DNA of 64,000 nt from Rhabditophanes sp. KR3021. Lineage: Eukaryota; Nematoda; Chromadorea; Rhabditida; Alloionematidae. The notes under the pieces are model-generated. The model was not told the origin of the DNA. It worked only from the letters and a program-made list of their open reading frames with translations, and did no database searches. Of this stretch, positions 41,001 to 54,085 are shown one piece after another. Location: the NCBI GenBank assembly GCA_963281155.1, contig CAUJLY010000002.1, positions 5,208,001 through 5,272,000 of the forward strand, read 5' to 3'. The number at the start of each line of letters is the position of its first letter. The first letter of the stretch is position 1. The translations under genes and the position numbers were made by a program.

Positions 41001-44000
41001 GGTGATAAGAATAAAAACTACTATCTCTATATATGTAACGCGGCCATATACATGTTAATGTGATAGGAGGCTTGTTACACTAAACGTACTTGTAACTTGT
41101 GTTTGTCAATGGAACAGGAATACAATGCCATTCGGAAGAACGTCTTCGTTGTTGAAGTGGAGGTTGATGGGTTAGAGTTGGGGCTGAGCCCGCTCCTGCT
41201 GAACTTATTAAATTTTCGGAATCAAGGGGCTGGGGGGTTGTTGGCTGAGTGAGTGAAGTTGGGGTTGAGGTGTTGTTTGTTGAAATAGGCGGTAAGACTC
41301 GAGAAATAGAAGTATTATTCAATGAGCGTCTTCTCATCGTTGAACCTTGCAATCCCAAAACGTGATCCCTCGACAATCCTGTTAAATGTTCGTATGCACG
41401 ATTTACGTACTGGATTGAGTTGAAGTGATCACAAATTTCAATAGGTTGTTCAGCCTGCAAATATTAAAATATGAATTTGTTATGGGTGTTAATAAAAATT
41501 TAAGGAGATTCCAGTAAGAGTGTGTAATAAATATATCTATATTTAAATGTACATAAATATATGGATGTACGTAAATATATAAATGTATATATAAATTTGA
41601 TAAGAACATTGATAAGAAAAAGCATATTAATTATTTTATTTGGAGTAATACTTTTCTTATATTACTTTTAGTTGTACCTTTTTTGAAAAATTTACCTCTT
41701 CGATAACAGCAAACAAAGCAGGAATAGCTTGAAGTCTACTAGACAGGCAGGCAAAGAAATCAAAAAGTGAGATGTCGACAGAGGAGGTGACAACAGTCTG
41801 AAAAGTACACAATGTATAATAATGATCCACGATAACATAACTAACATAACATCATAATAAAAGGTTAGAATTAGTTATTTGTTAGAAGTGGTGTTTTATG
41901 GGTTGAAACTTACATGGTGAATTTGAGAATTGATCAAACGCTGCTTTCTTTTATCGGATATAGATCTACAAGGAGAAAGGCAATTTAATTTGGTGTAATT
42001 TAAGAGGATGGTTGTTAAATTACATCTAATCATCCATTTATTATTCTAATGATAGCCACTAAACTTATAAAGAAATCGTTTTGTCGCGAAACTTCAAAAA
42101 CAAATTATTATAACTACTATAAACCATTTAATAATTTTATAACTTTCGATAAACTATTGTAGATTGTTTAGTTGAAAATAAGGAATTTTTTCTTATGGAA
42201 TATTAAATTTTTGTGACTTAATTTGGTGTGTTATATATTTAAACGAGCGAAAATAAATGATGGTAGCTTTGATATATATTTTTATTTCTACAAATCAAAG
42301 AAAGTATACGCATCTTAAGTGTACATAAACGTATTTATTGTCATGATAAGACATCTAAATGGTTTGAGATAATAATTTGTTGTGAGTGTGAATTTTTGTC
42401 TTTTCAAAGTTTATAAATGAATAATGATTAGAATGCAAAGTTTGCAACTCTATTTATTTTTTGATCCGCTTCATTAAAACTTACCTATCAACCAAGGCAA
42501 CTAGAAAAACATCGTCGTGATAATAAGGCAATGAAGATAGTGATCTGAAATTATATGAATTAAATATTTTATTAGAAAGTTGATTAATTTTTTCAACAAA
42601 TTGAGAGTATATGTACTATTGCTTTATTTTATTCATTATCTATTTTGCTAAATAAATAAAAGTTTATGATGGACTATAAATTGAGTAAAAGTATATTCTT
42701 TTTAAAATATTAATTTCAATTACTTTTTAATGTGTAAAAGACAGATTAATAAATTCAATTAAAATATCCAAATGTCAAAGTTATGTCTAAGCTTGAATTG
42801 CCATTTTGCAAGATATATTTTTAAATATTCATGAAATTGTATATGCAAAGATAGACCAGTCTAGTTGTCACCTTTACTTATCTTTACTAATTAATCTTCA
42901 TTTCCGGTGCTTAATTTTATTAACGCTAAATTACATGCATTACAAATGTATACACTTGCTGTAGGTTGACATTTATGCTCCTAGTATATATTCAAATCAA
43001 ATATTTTATTGCCAACGAATGAATATCTCTTTTCATGCAAATTCGACATTTTGTTGACATTTTTGTGGCAGTAATTTTGACAGCTTAACTACTTTGTTTG
43101 TACGATGTTAAATTGTGGTAAAGACATGGAAAGACACTAGCTATGAGAATGGAGGAAGCCAGTTGTGCGTAAATGATTTAAAACCACCGGATATGGGTAT
43201 GATCAATCAAAAAGTTGATCATTATAAAACACAATTACACACAACCCTTTTCTATAACATACAAGAAATTAACCAAAAAGGATTCTGTTAACAAAGTCAC
43301 ATTCAAGCTTACTCCCTTTAACAGGCCCCTTCACACAAAAAAGCAAACTTAAACATGATTTTTGCTAAATTGTCAAGTGATTGTATTTTGAAATTGGTTT
43401 CTAAAGGCCACCCTAAGATAAGTGTGTACTAGTGTCTTTTACAATTAATTAGATCAACATCATTTTTTACCATTTCCGTAGGACCATCAAATGTTCTTTT
43501 TCTTCTACTTGAATAAAGATAAAGTTTAATATTGTTATTTATTTTCGGATCACTTCATTAATTATTGTTAATTAGAGAAATTAATGAAAATTAGTACTTT
43601 GAAGAATATAACATCTAAAGGGAATCGCAAATATAATATATTTTCGCGAAATACTATAAACTTTTTTGTTTTTTATTACTCTGACAATAAAAAGAAGAAA
43701 TTGTAATGGAACGGAAGTAATCGAATATGATTTGTTGTGGTCTGATTTTTGCATTAATGCTTCTTTCAGTCTTAAATTGAATGTAGGAAATTTAAATTAA
43801 TTTTAATATCTGAGGGACCATCTTAAATAATTTTGTTAAATAACTTGTTAAAGAATATTTTTAACAACTTCTAGAAAATTGGATTTAATAACTTCTCACA
43901 AAATGTATTTAAAAGCTTCTTAAATAACGTATTAACTTGTTAATTTAATAAGCAAATTGTTACTTTATATATTATTTTCTTTGTTAAAGAAAGCTCTATT

Positions 44001-44800
44001 ATTGAGTAAAGTTAGTTTATTGAGTTTATTTAGCTAAACTTCTATTTGTTTAAAAATATTTTGATTTGTTAAATACATATTATGCGATTAAAGAGAGATA
44101 TGGCATTTAGTGTAAAACTTACTCAAGGATACATTGAAAATCTGACATCTTGGAGTCTAATAGGATAGCAATAGGATAGAAATGATTGCGGTCTTTGGCT
44201 AAACTTTTTAAATTTTTTGGGTCACAATAAACAATTGTCCAACCAGCATTAGTTAACGATTCCATTAAAGGAAGTTCGGATGTTGATGGTGATTCTGATA
44301 TTAAAAGAGCCTAAATAACTATTTTTGTAAAATAAGCAAAAATATTTGTGACTTGCAGTTTTATGTAGCTTTAACAGCATCGGCCCATATGTTTCAGAGG
44401 TTGTCGGCATTTCCTGAAGTGGTGGAAGCTTTGTACCTTTGCTAAACGACAATAACGTCGCTGAAAAGGGCGAGCTTTTCTTTTGCTTTGTATTTTTTTG
44501 AGAACAATTAGAAGGCGATACTGGTAATAATGTACTCGTAGGCGAATAATCGAAGGAATTATTAGAAGAAGGAATATTGGAGCTATTTTTGTCGAATACG
44601 GCACCTGAATCGGTAGTAGTTATGAATGTCACAGTGCCGGGAATATTAGACGACGTCTGATTGCCAAACACTGCATTAGTTACTAATGTCACAGGAGTTG
44701 ACGATGATCTTCGCGAAGGTGTATGAGATTGGCGGGCACTGCCTGAAGAGCTTTGATCATTGCCACAGATCAAAGAAGAGCCTCCACAGCACCATCGCAT
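38087..44800 (-). CDS. pde-6: PDE8-family cAMP phosphodiesterase (REC-PAS-PDE)
   Basis: Twelve exons: complement(38087-38332, 38592-39106, 39249-39573, 39616-39783, 40736-40815, 40921-40958, 41090-41454, 41696-41797, 41914-41965, 42485-42544, 44123-44310, 44357-44800); 2583 nt, 860 aa, every phase closes. The N-terminus is Cys/Ser-rich (MRWCCGG). Next is a receiver-like domain (ALLISESPSTSELPLMESL, AILLDSKMSDFQ), then a PAS domain (IEICDHFNSIQYVNRAYEHL), a Ser-rich linker, and the catalytic domain: YHNASHSADV (metal-binding His pair), AATIHDVDHPGRGN (PDEase signature), ILYNDxxVLE-like ALLYNDQSVLENHH, MVLATDMSRHF, KVGDISNP. The REC+PAS arrangement identifies PDE8, the high-affinity cAMP-specific class; C. 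elegans PDE-6 is the counterpart. Two introns (39108-39248 and 44311-44356) begin with GC rather than GT. The start ATG follows TTTTAG by one base. Confidence 0.92.
42545..44122 (-). other. Large (1.6 kb) intron of the PDE8-like gene
   Basis: This separates the two receiver-domain exons. AT-rich, with runs such as repeated TTAA/AACTT and TTGTTAAATAA motifs near 43800-43990. No coding frame or transposon end recognised. The 952-nt intron at 39784-40735 is likewise featureless. Confidence 0.5.
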
Positions 44801-47578
44801 ACTAAAACAAAGTCAAATTTATGATAAATTATCAAATACGAATTTATTTATATAGACATTTAATAAAAATGTTGAAATGAATATGTGATAATGATTGATA
44901 AATTATTTTTATTTACATTAACTAATAACATCTAAAAAGCAATAAGCTTGATAAGACGTTTAGTGTCAAATCAAACGAGTTAAAAAGTGTAAGGTATAAC
45001 AAGAAGAGAGTGAATGAATAATCAAGATGTATTTGCAAAAGTGTACAACGAGTACGACGTTACTTTTTAAGCTATCTCATTTCTAAAACACTAGACCGGC
45101 CCTCATAATAAGTCACATAATAATTATTAAATAGTTTTAAATATTTTTTAAACAACTTTTAAATAATTTCAAAATATTTGTATAATATTTTTTATAGTAA
45201 TTTTATAACACACATCTTGTCACTAACTTCTTATAATTCTAATAATTTTTTGAATTTACTAATGTCCTATCCATTATTGATATGGTGAATAATAATTACG
45301 TAGCAAGTTAATTTTTGTAACATTAAAAAATGATTACTAATACACACTATCAAGAGCTAATAAAATTTAGTTGAAAAATAACTTGGCACATACAGACAAA
45401 TCTTTTTTTATCTAGAAGCTTTGTCTGAGTGGTTGCCTGCGTTCCAACAACAATTTGTATGGCACTGGGAAATATGTATACATATTTTGTTTTAACTCTC
45501 TCCTTTTCTTCAATCTTCTAAATATACATAGATATTTTTATGGTACTGGTAGGAGTGGTAGTTGCGGCCTAAAATTCAAAAGAGGAAGGACGTGTTGTTT
45601 CTTTTGCTTATACTCTTCAATACCCCTAGACTCCCTCCCAACTGTTTCAGATGATAAGACGGCTTTAGCCTCTCATACCATTATATTCAGTATATATTCA
45701 ACATATATATACATTTTTTTATTGCCCAAATAATTATTTATGCAATATATTATATTATATATTTCCGCTGCCTTATTATTAAATGGACCCAAATATAATA
45801 ATTGCGCAAATACAATCATAATGAACATAATAAACATGAACAAAATATAAATACATAGATAAAAGAGGATACATCTACAACATTTACAAAAAAGATATAA
45901 AGGAAGTATCAGAATTTTGAAAGTCTCGTATTCATAACAAAATGCCATACTAAATATCAAAATATCATAATTCATAATATCATAATAAATTATTTTAAAT
46001 GCTTTCAATAAACTTTTAAAAGGGACCACTAAATAGCAGAAAATATAATAATTTTGCTGTTGAATGAAAATTTGAATATATTTGTATAATGAATAAAGCT
46101 AAAAGGAAAATAAATAATGGAAATGTGTCCACAAAATTGATGAATAAAAGGGTATAAATTTTAGTTCAAGTAAAACTAATTGGAGTTAATAGATATACTC
46201 AAATAAATAAATAAAACTTTACTCAGATACTGGATTAATGTATGGTTGAGACAACATTCTTCAATATATTTAGATATATACTTTTTTACTTCATATCAAA
46301 GACAACGACTTTTTAATGAAGAGAAAGAAAGGGAGGACAAATTTTAATAGGGGAATATAATAAAAAATAGTCAATCATTCCTCCGTTTTCGGAGTTAAAA
46401 GGAGGAAAAAGAAAAGCCTAGTATGAAGATTGGTACCATATATAATATATGTATACATGTGAATATATAAAAATACATTCAAAATTAAAGTGTGTGGAGT
46501 GGTAACTTTTTTGGTTCCTTTTACAATTCGAGTGTCTTTAATAAGTATATATACACTAATTTAGGAGTCCAACTTTTGATACCGTTGTTATAAGTTTATC
46601 AAAAACGAATTGTAGTATCCATTAATTTAATGGTAGGGAAAGAAACAAAAATAGTAAGCACCATGTATAAATAGAGGAAAATTATAGTACATCGTTAAAA
46701 AGTAAATTATCCAGAAGAAGACGGCAAGTATATGTTTGTGGAGCATTTTGTTATTTATTTATATTTATATATTTTATATATTATACATTTGTATCTCTGG
46801 TTTCAACTTTCTGCATCGTGCACGGTCCGACGACCCTCTCTTGGATTTATTGAGCATTGAAAATGATAAAATTTGTTATTGTCAAAAAATACACATATAT
46901 ACTTTTGACAGTTCAACCACATGCTTCCATTATATATAATGTACAAATATAAAACTTTTCAGTGGACTGGAAAAGAAACTTGTTAAGTAATGTCAAATTG
47001 AAAAGAATTAACATTTTTATTATTGTTTGATTAAACAAAAGTGTCAAATAAATTGAACATTTACCAATTCATATTTAACAATGAAACGACTTTTAGAACT
47101 AAAAAAGTGCCTTTGAAATGGCGTTACAAATTTATCTTCGAATTTATTTCATTTGATTAAAAAATAGAGCTTTGATTGATGGTCTAATTAATGGTTTAAT
47201 TAATGGTATACCTAATTATACTAAGTAATGTTACTCATTAATTAGTGGTATACTTAAATGAATTCATAAATAATTTATTTGTAGATTTTTTTAATAACTT
47301 TCGCTCAAATAACCTCTGATGCATGGGTAAAAAAGCAAGAAGTATAGTTTTAGCAATCGCCATTACGCAACGTTGTCAACTAAACTTTCCAAACTATTTA
47401 TATGGTTGTTAACGTCGTAGATACTGCGATACTTAATATATTGACTACCTTTAGTCATCTTCATATTTTGACATAAAGTTGTGTTAACTACACACTTTAA
47501 ATTCATATTTTGATATTACTCCTGCCGACACCATTCATTTCTAATTCACAAATTTCCTTTTCGCATAAATTTAAAGGA
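44801..47578. other. Long gene-free stretch between divergent genes
   Basis: 2.8 kb upstream of both the PDE8-like gene and the secreted-protein gene. Very AT-rich, with TATATA runs (for example 45700-45760 and 46440-46470) and short direct repeats of TAATTAATGG near 47185-47210. Small open frames exist on both strands but have extreme Ile/Tyr/Phe composition and no family similarity. No tRNA-like fold found. It probably contains regulatory sequence for pde-6. Confidence 0.45.
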
Positions 47579-48388
47579 ATGGCGAATATTAATAAAAAAT
47601 TCCAATTAAAGAATAATATTTTATTAATTATCTTCACCATTCTTTTTATATTAAATTTAGGAGCGAATAATGTAAAAGCTCAATTTGCTAGACCGATTGA
47701 GTTACGTTATTGGAAGGCGTATGAGAATTACGAGCATACTACGGGCAAATTCTTACCTACTCAACCGTCTACAACTACCATTACAACTATTTTAACTACT
47801 ATAAAAGCTTCTACCATTAAAACAAAACCCCCGACTACAAAAAGAAGTACAATCAAAACAACAACTGAAGACAAATGTCGTATTTCTAGTGATGCTGAGC
47901 TTGAAAAAATTCTACGAAGTTCTGGAATTTATTCTGAACTTTATATGGCTGTAGATATAAAAAGTGCCTCTAAAAACTTTCAAGATTTAGGAGCCAAAAA
48001 GTTCACACAACCTTTAGTTGAATATGTTTGTGATGATGCATGTGAAGCACACGCTATGTATGTCAGACGTATGATGGAAGTTGACATAAGAAGAGCTGAT
48101 CCAAATCTAAAAGGAAAGGCACGTGCATCTGTGCAGCGTCAAATTCCTTCTAGCTCAAGAACTTGGTGGGTTGATAATGATTGGAGATTGTCTGATCGTG
48201 GGAAAAGAGAAGAAACTACGACAGTGGCGAAAGATGAAGTGCCTTCTACTGATGATGAATTAGTTTTAAGAGACCTTAATTCTGGAAAAGCTAATGGTGT
48301 CGTTGGGACAACAATTGCTTTAAAATGTAATATTGACGGTAAAGTTTATCAAATTCACAAAAGTAATAAAAATACAAACATTCATTAA
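47579..48388 (+). CDS. Secreted protein of unknown function with Thr-rich linker
   Basis: 269 aa, one exon. I chose the ATG at 47579 because it gives a clean signal peptide (basic MANINKKFQLKNN, then ILLIIFTILFILNLG, cleavage probably near VKA-QF); an in-frame ATG 69 bases earlier would bury it. After it come RPIELRYWKAYENYEHTTGKF, a Thr/Lys/Pro-rich linker (about residues 65-98), and a globular part with few cysteines (KCRI, YVCDDACEAHAMYV, LKCNIDG) and a basic patch (KGKARASVQRQIPSSSRTWW). I do not recognise the family. Because another secreted Cys-rich gene follows 168 bp downstream on the same strand, the two may be co-expressed. Confidence 0.65.
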   Translation: MANINKKFQLKNNILLIIFTILFILNLGANNVKAQFARPIELRYWKAYENYEHTTGKFLPTQPSTTTITTILTTIKASTIKTKPPTTKRSTIKTTTEDKCRISSDAELEKILRSSGIYSELYMAVDIKSASKNFQDLGAKKFTQPLVEYVCDDACEAHAMYVRRMMEVDIRRADPNLKGKARASVQRQIPSSSRTWWVDNDWRLSDRGKREETTTVAKDEVPSTDDELVLRDLNSGKANGVVGTTIALKCNIDGKVYQIHKSNKNTNIH

Positions 48389-48556
48389 TATTTAAGATGT
48401 ATTTTTTACGTTCTTTATGATCATTAAATTCGAAATATTCTAATTAATTGAGCTACTTCTCCGTTTCTTGTTGGATTCATTTGACTAACAAAATCAAATG
48501 AGGGTTTTCCTGAATTAGCTATTATTTTATGATGAAAAACTTAAGCACTTAAAAAA

Positions 48557-48925
48557 ATGTTAAATTTATTAATTAAAATTACTTCAAATTTATTTTGCAT
48601 TTTATTAATCCACATTAAAGGAATGGATAATAATCCTACTAATGGATTCCAACTGTGCAAAACATGTCGAGCAATTCGACATCTTGGACGAAACTTCTTC
48701 CCTCGTGTGCTAAATGAAATAATCTGCTCAGGGGGAGGGAAGGGCGGAGAGGGAACGTGCTTAAGGAATGAAAAATGCGTTCAAAGATTTATTCCATTAA
48801 AAATATTGAAGAATCTAGGCTTATCGGAGTGCCCAAACTGGCAATTAGTGACTATTCAGTTAAGAACTTGCTGCGATTGTGTCGTTCAACCTAACTCTGC
48901 CCTATTAAGATATATCAACACTTAG
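48557..48925 (+). CDS. Small secreted Cys-rich protein, possible cystine-knot-like ligand
   Basis: 122 aa, one exon. The signal peptide is MLNLLIKITSNLFCILLIHIKG. The mature part has about ten cysteines in a pattern C-x2-C...IICSGGGKGGEGTCLRNEKC...LSECPNW...LRTCCDCVV. The segment RHLGRNFFPRVLNEIIC followed by a paired-Cys loop, a PLKILK strand and a terminal CCDC resembles the layout of Trunk/PTTH-type and other cystine-knot growth factors (FPR..xE..C, then two Cys pairs and a final CxC). I put this forward as a resemblance of layout, not a family assignment. Short, compact and lying behind another secreted gene. Confidence 0.6.
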   Translation: MLNLLIKITSNLFCILLIHIKGMDNNPTNGFQLCKTCRAIRHLGRNFFPRVLNEIICSGGGKGGEGTCLRNEKCVQRFIPLKILKNLGLSECPNWQLVTIQLRTCCDCVVQPNSALLRYINT

Positions 48926-49100
48926 TAGTTTAATATAGGCTTGATCAAAAATGACTTTGGTGACATTTAATGTATATAAATATTATCAATCAAAGAAAGT
49001 ATTTAGTTAATTTGTAATAAAGAGATATTTATTCGGCGAAGAAGGATTTTTTGTTTACAAAGATGTGTTAATAAAATTGATAAAAGGAGATCAACATCAT

Positions 49101-51302
49101 TTAAATATTTCTTTTAACATGACGAATTTTATTAGTTGGTGGAGCAGGTTTTCCTAATAACTGTTCAGGAATCTTTTCACAATATGCATTTGCATCGTAC
49201 CAATTTTGCCAACGTGATAAACTATCTTTGTAATTATCAAACTTGCGGCACCATTCTCTTTGAATGGATCGGAATTGGTTGACTGTTTTGGGTTGTGCAC
49301 AATCTTCTGTATCAACTTCGACATGATACATGAATGCTTTAATGCTTTCGTAATAGCATTCATATGTTCCTATTTGTTCTGCTGTTGCGTTTAATATTAT
49401 TAGACCTCCATTTTGAGCAATTAAAGTATGTTCGTTTTCAAGAACATCTTTTCCATTTTTCTTCCAGATTGACTTTTGCTTTCCCTTTAAGAATAAAGCA
49501 TCTCCGGGATAGATTAATTTTTCTACAGCTTTGATCCTGGAATTGCACTTTTCAATATTTTCAGTCCCTGAAATCCAGCCGACAGTAGTTTTGTGTTGCT
49601 TTTCAGATGAGAAGCATTGTTCTCTAACAATATTCCAAGAACAATAAGGATCAGCCGTACATTCAGCACAACCTCCTTCATATGCATCACATTGTGCAAG
49701 GCGAAATTGTGCAACTTTTTGATCGTCTGCAGCAAACAAATATTCATTGGGCATTAAAGTTAGCGCATTAACCTTGGTAAAAGTTGATAATTTGAGAGTA
49801 GCCAATTTTCGAGTGATGACTTTACCGTTTGTATTATGTGTAATTGCTACTTTCATTATTTCTTGATCACTCGGAACAGAGATGAAAAGAACATGCCCAT
49901 TATCTTTGTCCAGAGTGTCTACTAAAACGGTTGAGAAAAGTTTGTCACGCTCGTAAATCAAAGGTTCTTTGCCCGAAACTGAGTCAGCCATTAATAAATG
50001 GTTTCTCGCAAAATGTAGATCGGAGTCTGAGAAAGTTCTCGAGTCAGCAGCACAACTTCCTGGTCTTTTGCCTTGAACTTGTTCGGGTGGTGTTTGGATC
50101 CATTGTGAATTGGGAGTAGGTTGTTCTAGGAAAATTCCAGTGTCAAAGATTTGATTAATTTGATTTAAACTATAAACACAAACAGCTGACCCTTGGAATG
50201 GAGATTCGGATGTTCTCATTGAAGCATAGAAATGAACATCGTTGTTGGTGTTGACGCGAGAAATACTTTCGATGTGATCAAAGTAGTATGGGAAAGTGGA
50301 AGTTGACAAGGAACAATTTAACCTAGCTTTTACGAATGACGTCCAAACTTGTTTCATAACGTTTTTTCCTCCTAAATCGTTTTTACAAATTCGTGCGACT
50401 CGTGAATAGACAGTTTTTCCACAACCTTCGAATTCAACTGCTGTCTCGCGGAAGAAGAAGTAAACATATTTGCCAACTTCATAAGATCCTACGAATTGAG
50501 GATCATTCAACCATTTGGAATCAGTATAGACACTTCTCATTGACGAATAGACTTCCTTTCCATTTTTAATTAGTGGCGGGCGATAAATCAAATGATTTTC
50601 TTGAGATAATCCAGTTCTAATTCCTGAATAAATAGCTGGCAGATTATCCGGGTTTCCTTGTTCTTTAAAAATTGTTTATTAAATGCGTGTTAATAAAATC
50701 CAACTTACCGACATATATAGCGGAGGCATTAATTTGTGCATTAGGTGAGCAAACACCAATTGCAATTTGCGGTTCTTCCAAAACATTTAAAACTAATCCG
50801 TTTAACTTAATAAGCATTGGTTTCATGGCTGAAGAGGCACAAACCAGTAAATCACCATTAGCTGTTTGGAAAATCTCCCTAATCCAATTTGCACACTCAG
50901 CTTCTGTATTTCCTAATTGAATACATTCTTCTTTGTCATCATCTTCGACTGAGAATTTCTTAGCGGCGTACTAAAATAATATTATAGATTGTAATAATGT
51001 TAAAAGATATCAAAGACTTTAATGTGTGGGGTAATAAAAATGCAAACATACCAAACTCTCTGATGATGTATCATTAATATTATAAATCCAAAGTCGGAAT
51101 AAATGATTTTGACCGGTAACGTAAAGTGAAGCACTTTTTGCATCAAGTTTTAATGAATTATATTGTAATGAACCGGCAGTAAATGTATTATCTGTTATTA
51201 AATGAAGTTAAATATGTTAATCATGAGCTTACCAGGAAAAATAGTATAACTATTTGCAGAACATTCATTTAAGACGATAAAAAAGAGCAATAAACGCCAC
51301 AT
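49101..51302 (-). CDS. mab-20: Secreted class-2-type semaphorin
   Basis: Exons complement(49101-50662, 50709-50970, 51052-51191, 51233-51302), introns of 41-81 nt, 677 aa. Signal peptide MWRLLLFFIVLNECSA, then the sema propeller: ECIQLGNTEAECANWIREIF, CSPNAQINASAIYV, FVGSYEVGKYVYFFFRETAVEFEGCGKTVYSRVARICKNDLGG (canonical semaphorin block with cysteines), TFSDSDLHFARNHLLM, a PSI domain (CDAYEGGCAECTADPYCSWN) and an Ig-like domain (GGLIILNATAEQIGTYECYY). There is no transmembrane segment, and the C-terminus is basic. This matches semaphorin-2A/MAB-20, which signals through plexin to control epidermal cell contacts and axon guidance. Confidence 0.93.
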
Positions 51303-52889
51303 TTTATTATACAATTTTTACAAAATAAGTATGGAGTAATTCATTAACAATTAATTATAGAAGAATGTGTGTGCAATCTAAAATATGTAGATGTTAATTA
51401 AGTTTAGGCAAGGTATTCAAATAAAGATAATTTACGAGGTAAGATATGGTAATATTTTTTAGGAAGAGTAACTTTTTGATGTGGTCATAAATGAGGTCGG
51501 GCGAATGCGTAAAGACGTAGATGTATAGATAAAAATAGATGGGGTTAGCGTACCCAAATTGAGATATATATGTGGCTTTTAGTGAACAATTCATCATTGA
51601 GTATGCCATGTGCCAAAATGACAATTGAGCAAAGCAGCTGCAAAAGCCGTTTACAATCAAAAATATGCGTATATTGTCAGTATCTTTTTATGCGTCAACA
51701 CGATAGGGACGGAAGATAATTTTATTATTAAAGTATACAAAATGTAACAACTAAATACTATAAAGCATTGGTCTGTTTTGTCATTTGGGGTAAAAAAGAT
51801 TTAAATAGTATTATAATCAATTCGAATGCGAAAGTTGGGATAGTTCGCAAGGAAAGATGTCTGACAAAGACCATTAACATGTAGATGGATCAATCATGCC
51901 TACACTCATCTAACCTCACTTACATGTTTGTTACCTTAATGAGGACTATTTGTGTGGTGTTATAAAATTGGTTTTCTCTTTAGAACGTTAATGTAGTATG
52001 AATGGAAGTGTAGAGTAATTTAATTATGCCATATGTTTACATATTGATAGACCTTGTAATCATCAATCTTAATAATGTTTATATTGCATTTAAGAGATTA
52101 AGAACTGACGATTGAATGATTAATGTAATTTGTCGATCAAATGAAGACATTCAGAAATCATATTCAAAGAAATATAGTACGAGTCAATTTAATCTCAACT
52201 TGTTAAATAATTTGAATATTTTCAAAATTCATCTACATCAATTAAGCGTAAAAAACAAAAATATTCATCTGAGTTAACTTTGCGCCATATTTTGTTTAAT
52301 CAAGGCTGTCAACTTATAAACTTTAAGTATTTATATTTGTCAAGTCAGCCATTTTTTCAAATGATTCATATCGTTGTTTTAACTCCTAATTTTACGCTGA
52401 TTCCAAATATGCAAGAATATTTCCTATTTCATATTTGATAAGTGATTCATTAATATTTAAATATGAAGCGTGATCATTTTAGTTAAATTCTAAGTAATAA
52501 CATCCACAAAACATCTTTAACAGATTACATAATGTTAAAAAATGGCTTTTATTTAATAATTGCAAACTTAAGCACGATTTATGTTGAAGTAAATACCAAT
52601 AATTACCAAAAATGACTCATTAATATGTATACTCAAATTATGTACTAACTTATATAGTAGACTTCCGTTCAATTTATTGGAATTAACCTAATTATGCCAA
52701 AGCACGTTTTATAGCGAACTTTGAAAAGCAAATTAAATTCTATTTATTTCTAAGCAAGCACCACTTATAATCTGGATACTTCTCAAATTATCCCTTTAAT
52801 TGGCATAACTTTAAAAACGTATTTTGTAATAAACAAAGATTAAACTAAATAAAACTAGTCATAAATTTACTTTAAAATTTGAACTAACC
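51303..52889. other. Gene-free divergent stretch
   Basis: 1.6 kb between the semaphorin (minus) and the chemoreceptor (plus). AT-rich with no coding frame of family similarity and no RNA gene seen. It must hold both promoters. Confidence 0.45.
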
Positions 52890-53931
52890 ATGCTAGATTA
52901 TTTAAGAGTATTATTTTTTATAAGTTTCGGATTGTCTCTGATATTGAACTCCATCTCAATATATTTATTTTTCCAATCAAAGGGTAAGGAAACATCAAAT
53001 GCTTATCACTATATGGTTTTCTTTCAATTTATTTTTGGCTTAACTTATTCGACAGTTAGTGTTTTACTGAAAATGCAAGTTCTTATAATACATGGATATT
53101 TGGTTTTCATAGTTGAATACCCATACTTTATGAATTTCAACTTTGAATTCTATCGTATCCTAATATTTATTGTTTCTTCTTTTATTTATGGAAATATTAG
53201 CATCGTGACATTTGTTTTAATATACAGATACTTCTACGCATGCAGTATTTTCTTTTTATCAAAAATTCTCTTTTTAAAGGGATTATGCTTAGCGTTGCTT
53301 TTGCCAATGTTAGTATCATTCAATTTGTGGAATGCTTTTGATATTGATACGCCAACGACTATTGCGTATAACTTTGATCTTCCAATAAAAGATGGTTTTG
53401 TCTTCGCTACAATTCAAGATAGAAGTTTAGCAACATCATACGTATGTTTTACTTTATATTTCATACATATTCCATTCGTCATAATTACAGTCTTCATGGA
53501 AATTATACATTTTACTAATTGGGTATATAATTTATATAATTTTGAATTATGTAATTGTAATATTCGTGTTCAAGAAATATATGGCATATTTTAAAAGTCA
53601 TTTGAGTGTTATGTCTGCCAACTCCATTCGAATGAACAAAGATTTTATCAAAATTTTGGCATACCAAGCATTTTTGCCACTAATTTTATCTGGAGGACCA
53701 GTTATTTTAACGATAACAACAATTTTATTGGAATTGCCAATTCGGCATGTTGGAACCTATGCTATTGTTTCATTAACCTTTTCATCATCGATTAATCCCT
53801 TATTATTTATTGTATTGTCAAGCGCAAATCGCAAAACTCTCAAAAAAAGCTATCTCACTATTAAAAGATTTATGAGAAAAACAAATGTTATTGACTTGAA
53901 TTCAAAAAGTGCTGGAGCACGAATACATTAA
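52890..53931 (+). CDS. Nematode serpentine chemoreceptor (7TM GPCR, Str/Srd-like)
   Basis: Exons 52890-53441 and 53491-53931 with a 49-nt intron (GTATGT...TTACAG) that joins in phase, 330 aa. Seven hydrophobic segments are visible: LRVLFFISFGLSLILNSISIYLFF; YHYMVFFQFIFGLTYSTVSVL; a third around residues 65-80; FYRILIFIVSSFIYGNISIVTFVLIYRY; FLKGLCLALLLPMLVSFNL; across the splice site KLYILLIGYIIYIILNYVIVIFVF; then FIKILAYQAFLPLILSGGPVILTI and VGTYAIVSLTFSSSINPLLFIVL. The NPLLFI ending in TM7 and the SANSIRMNKDFIKILAYQAFLP loop are like the nematode Str superfamily of chemosensory receptors. Ligand unknown; usually expressed in sensory neurons. Confidence 0.85.
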
Positions 53932-54085
53932 AAAACAGTTTAACAATAATTGCATTTTATTTATAAACTTTAATCTATATTATAATTTGTTGTTTATTAA
54001 GTTATGGCAAATAAAAACAAAAATTAGTTTAATTAAGCGTACTCAAAACAGTTAAATTTAATTGTATCAAATATTTTTCTATTTA

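Noticed and set aside
45421..45480. tRNA-like GTCTGAGTGGTT motif
   Set aside because: The bases resemble part of a class II tRNA D-arm but no anticodon or T-arm with the needed pairing follows.
44801..47578. Low-complexity open frames in the long gap
   Set aside because: Their composition is extreme (Ile, Tyr, Phe from AT-rich DNA), they are short, and no splice-linked partner or family match is seen.
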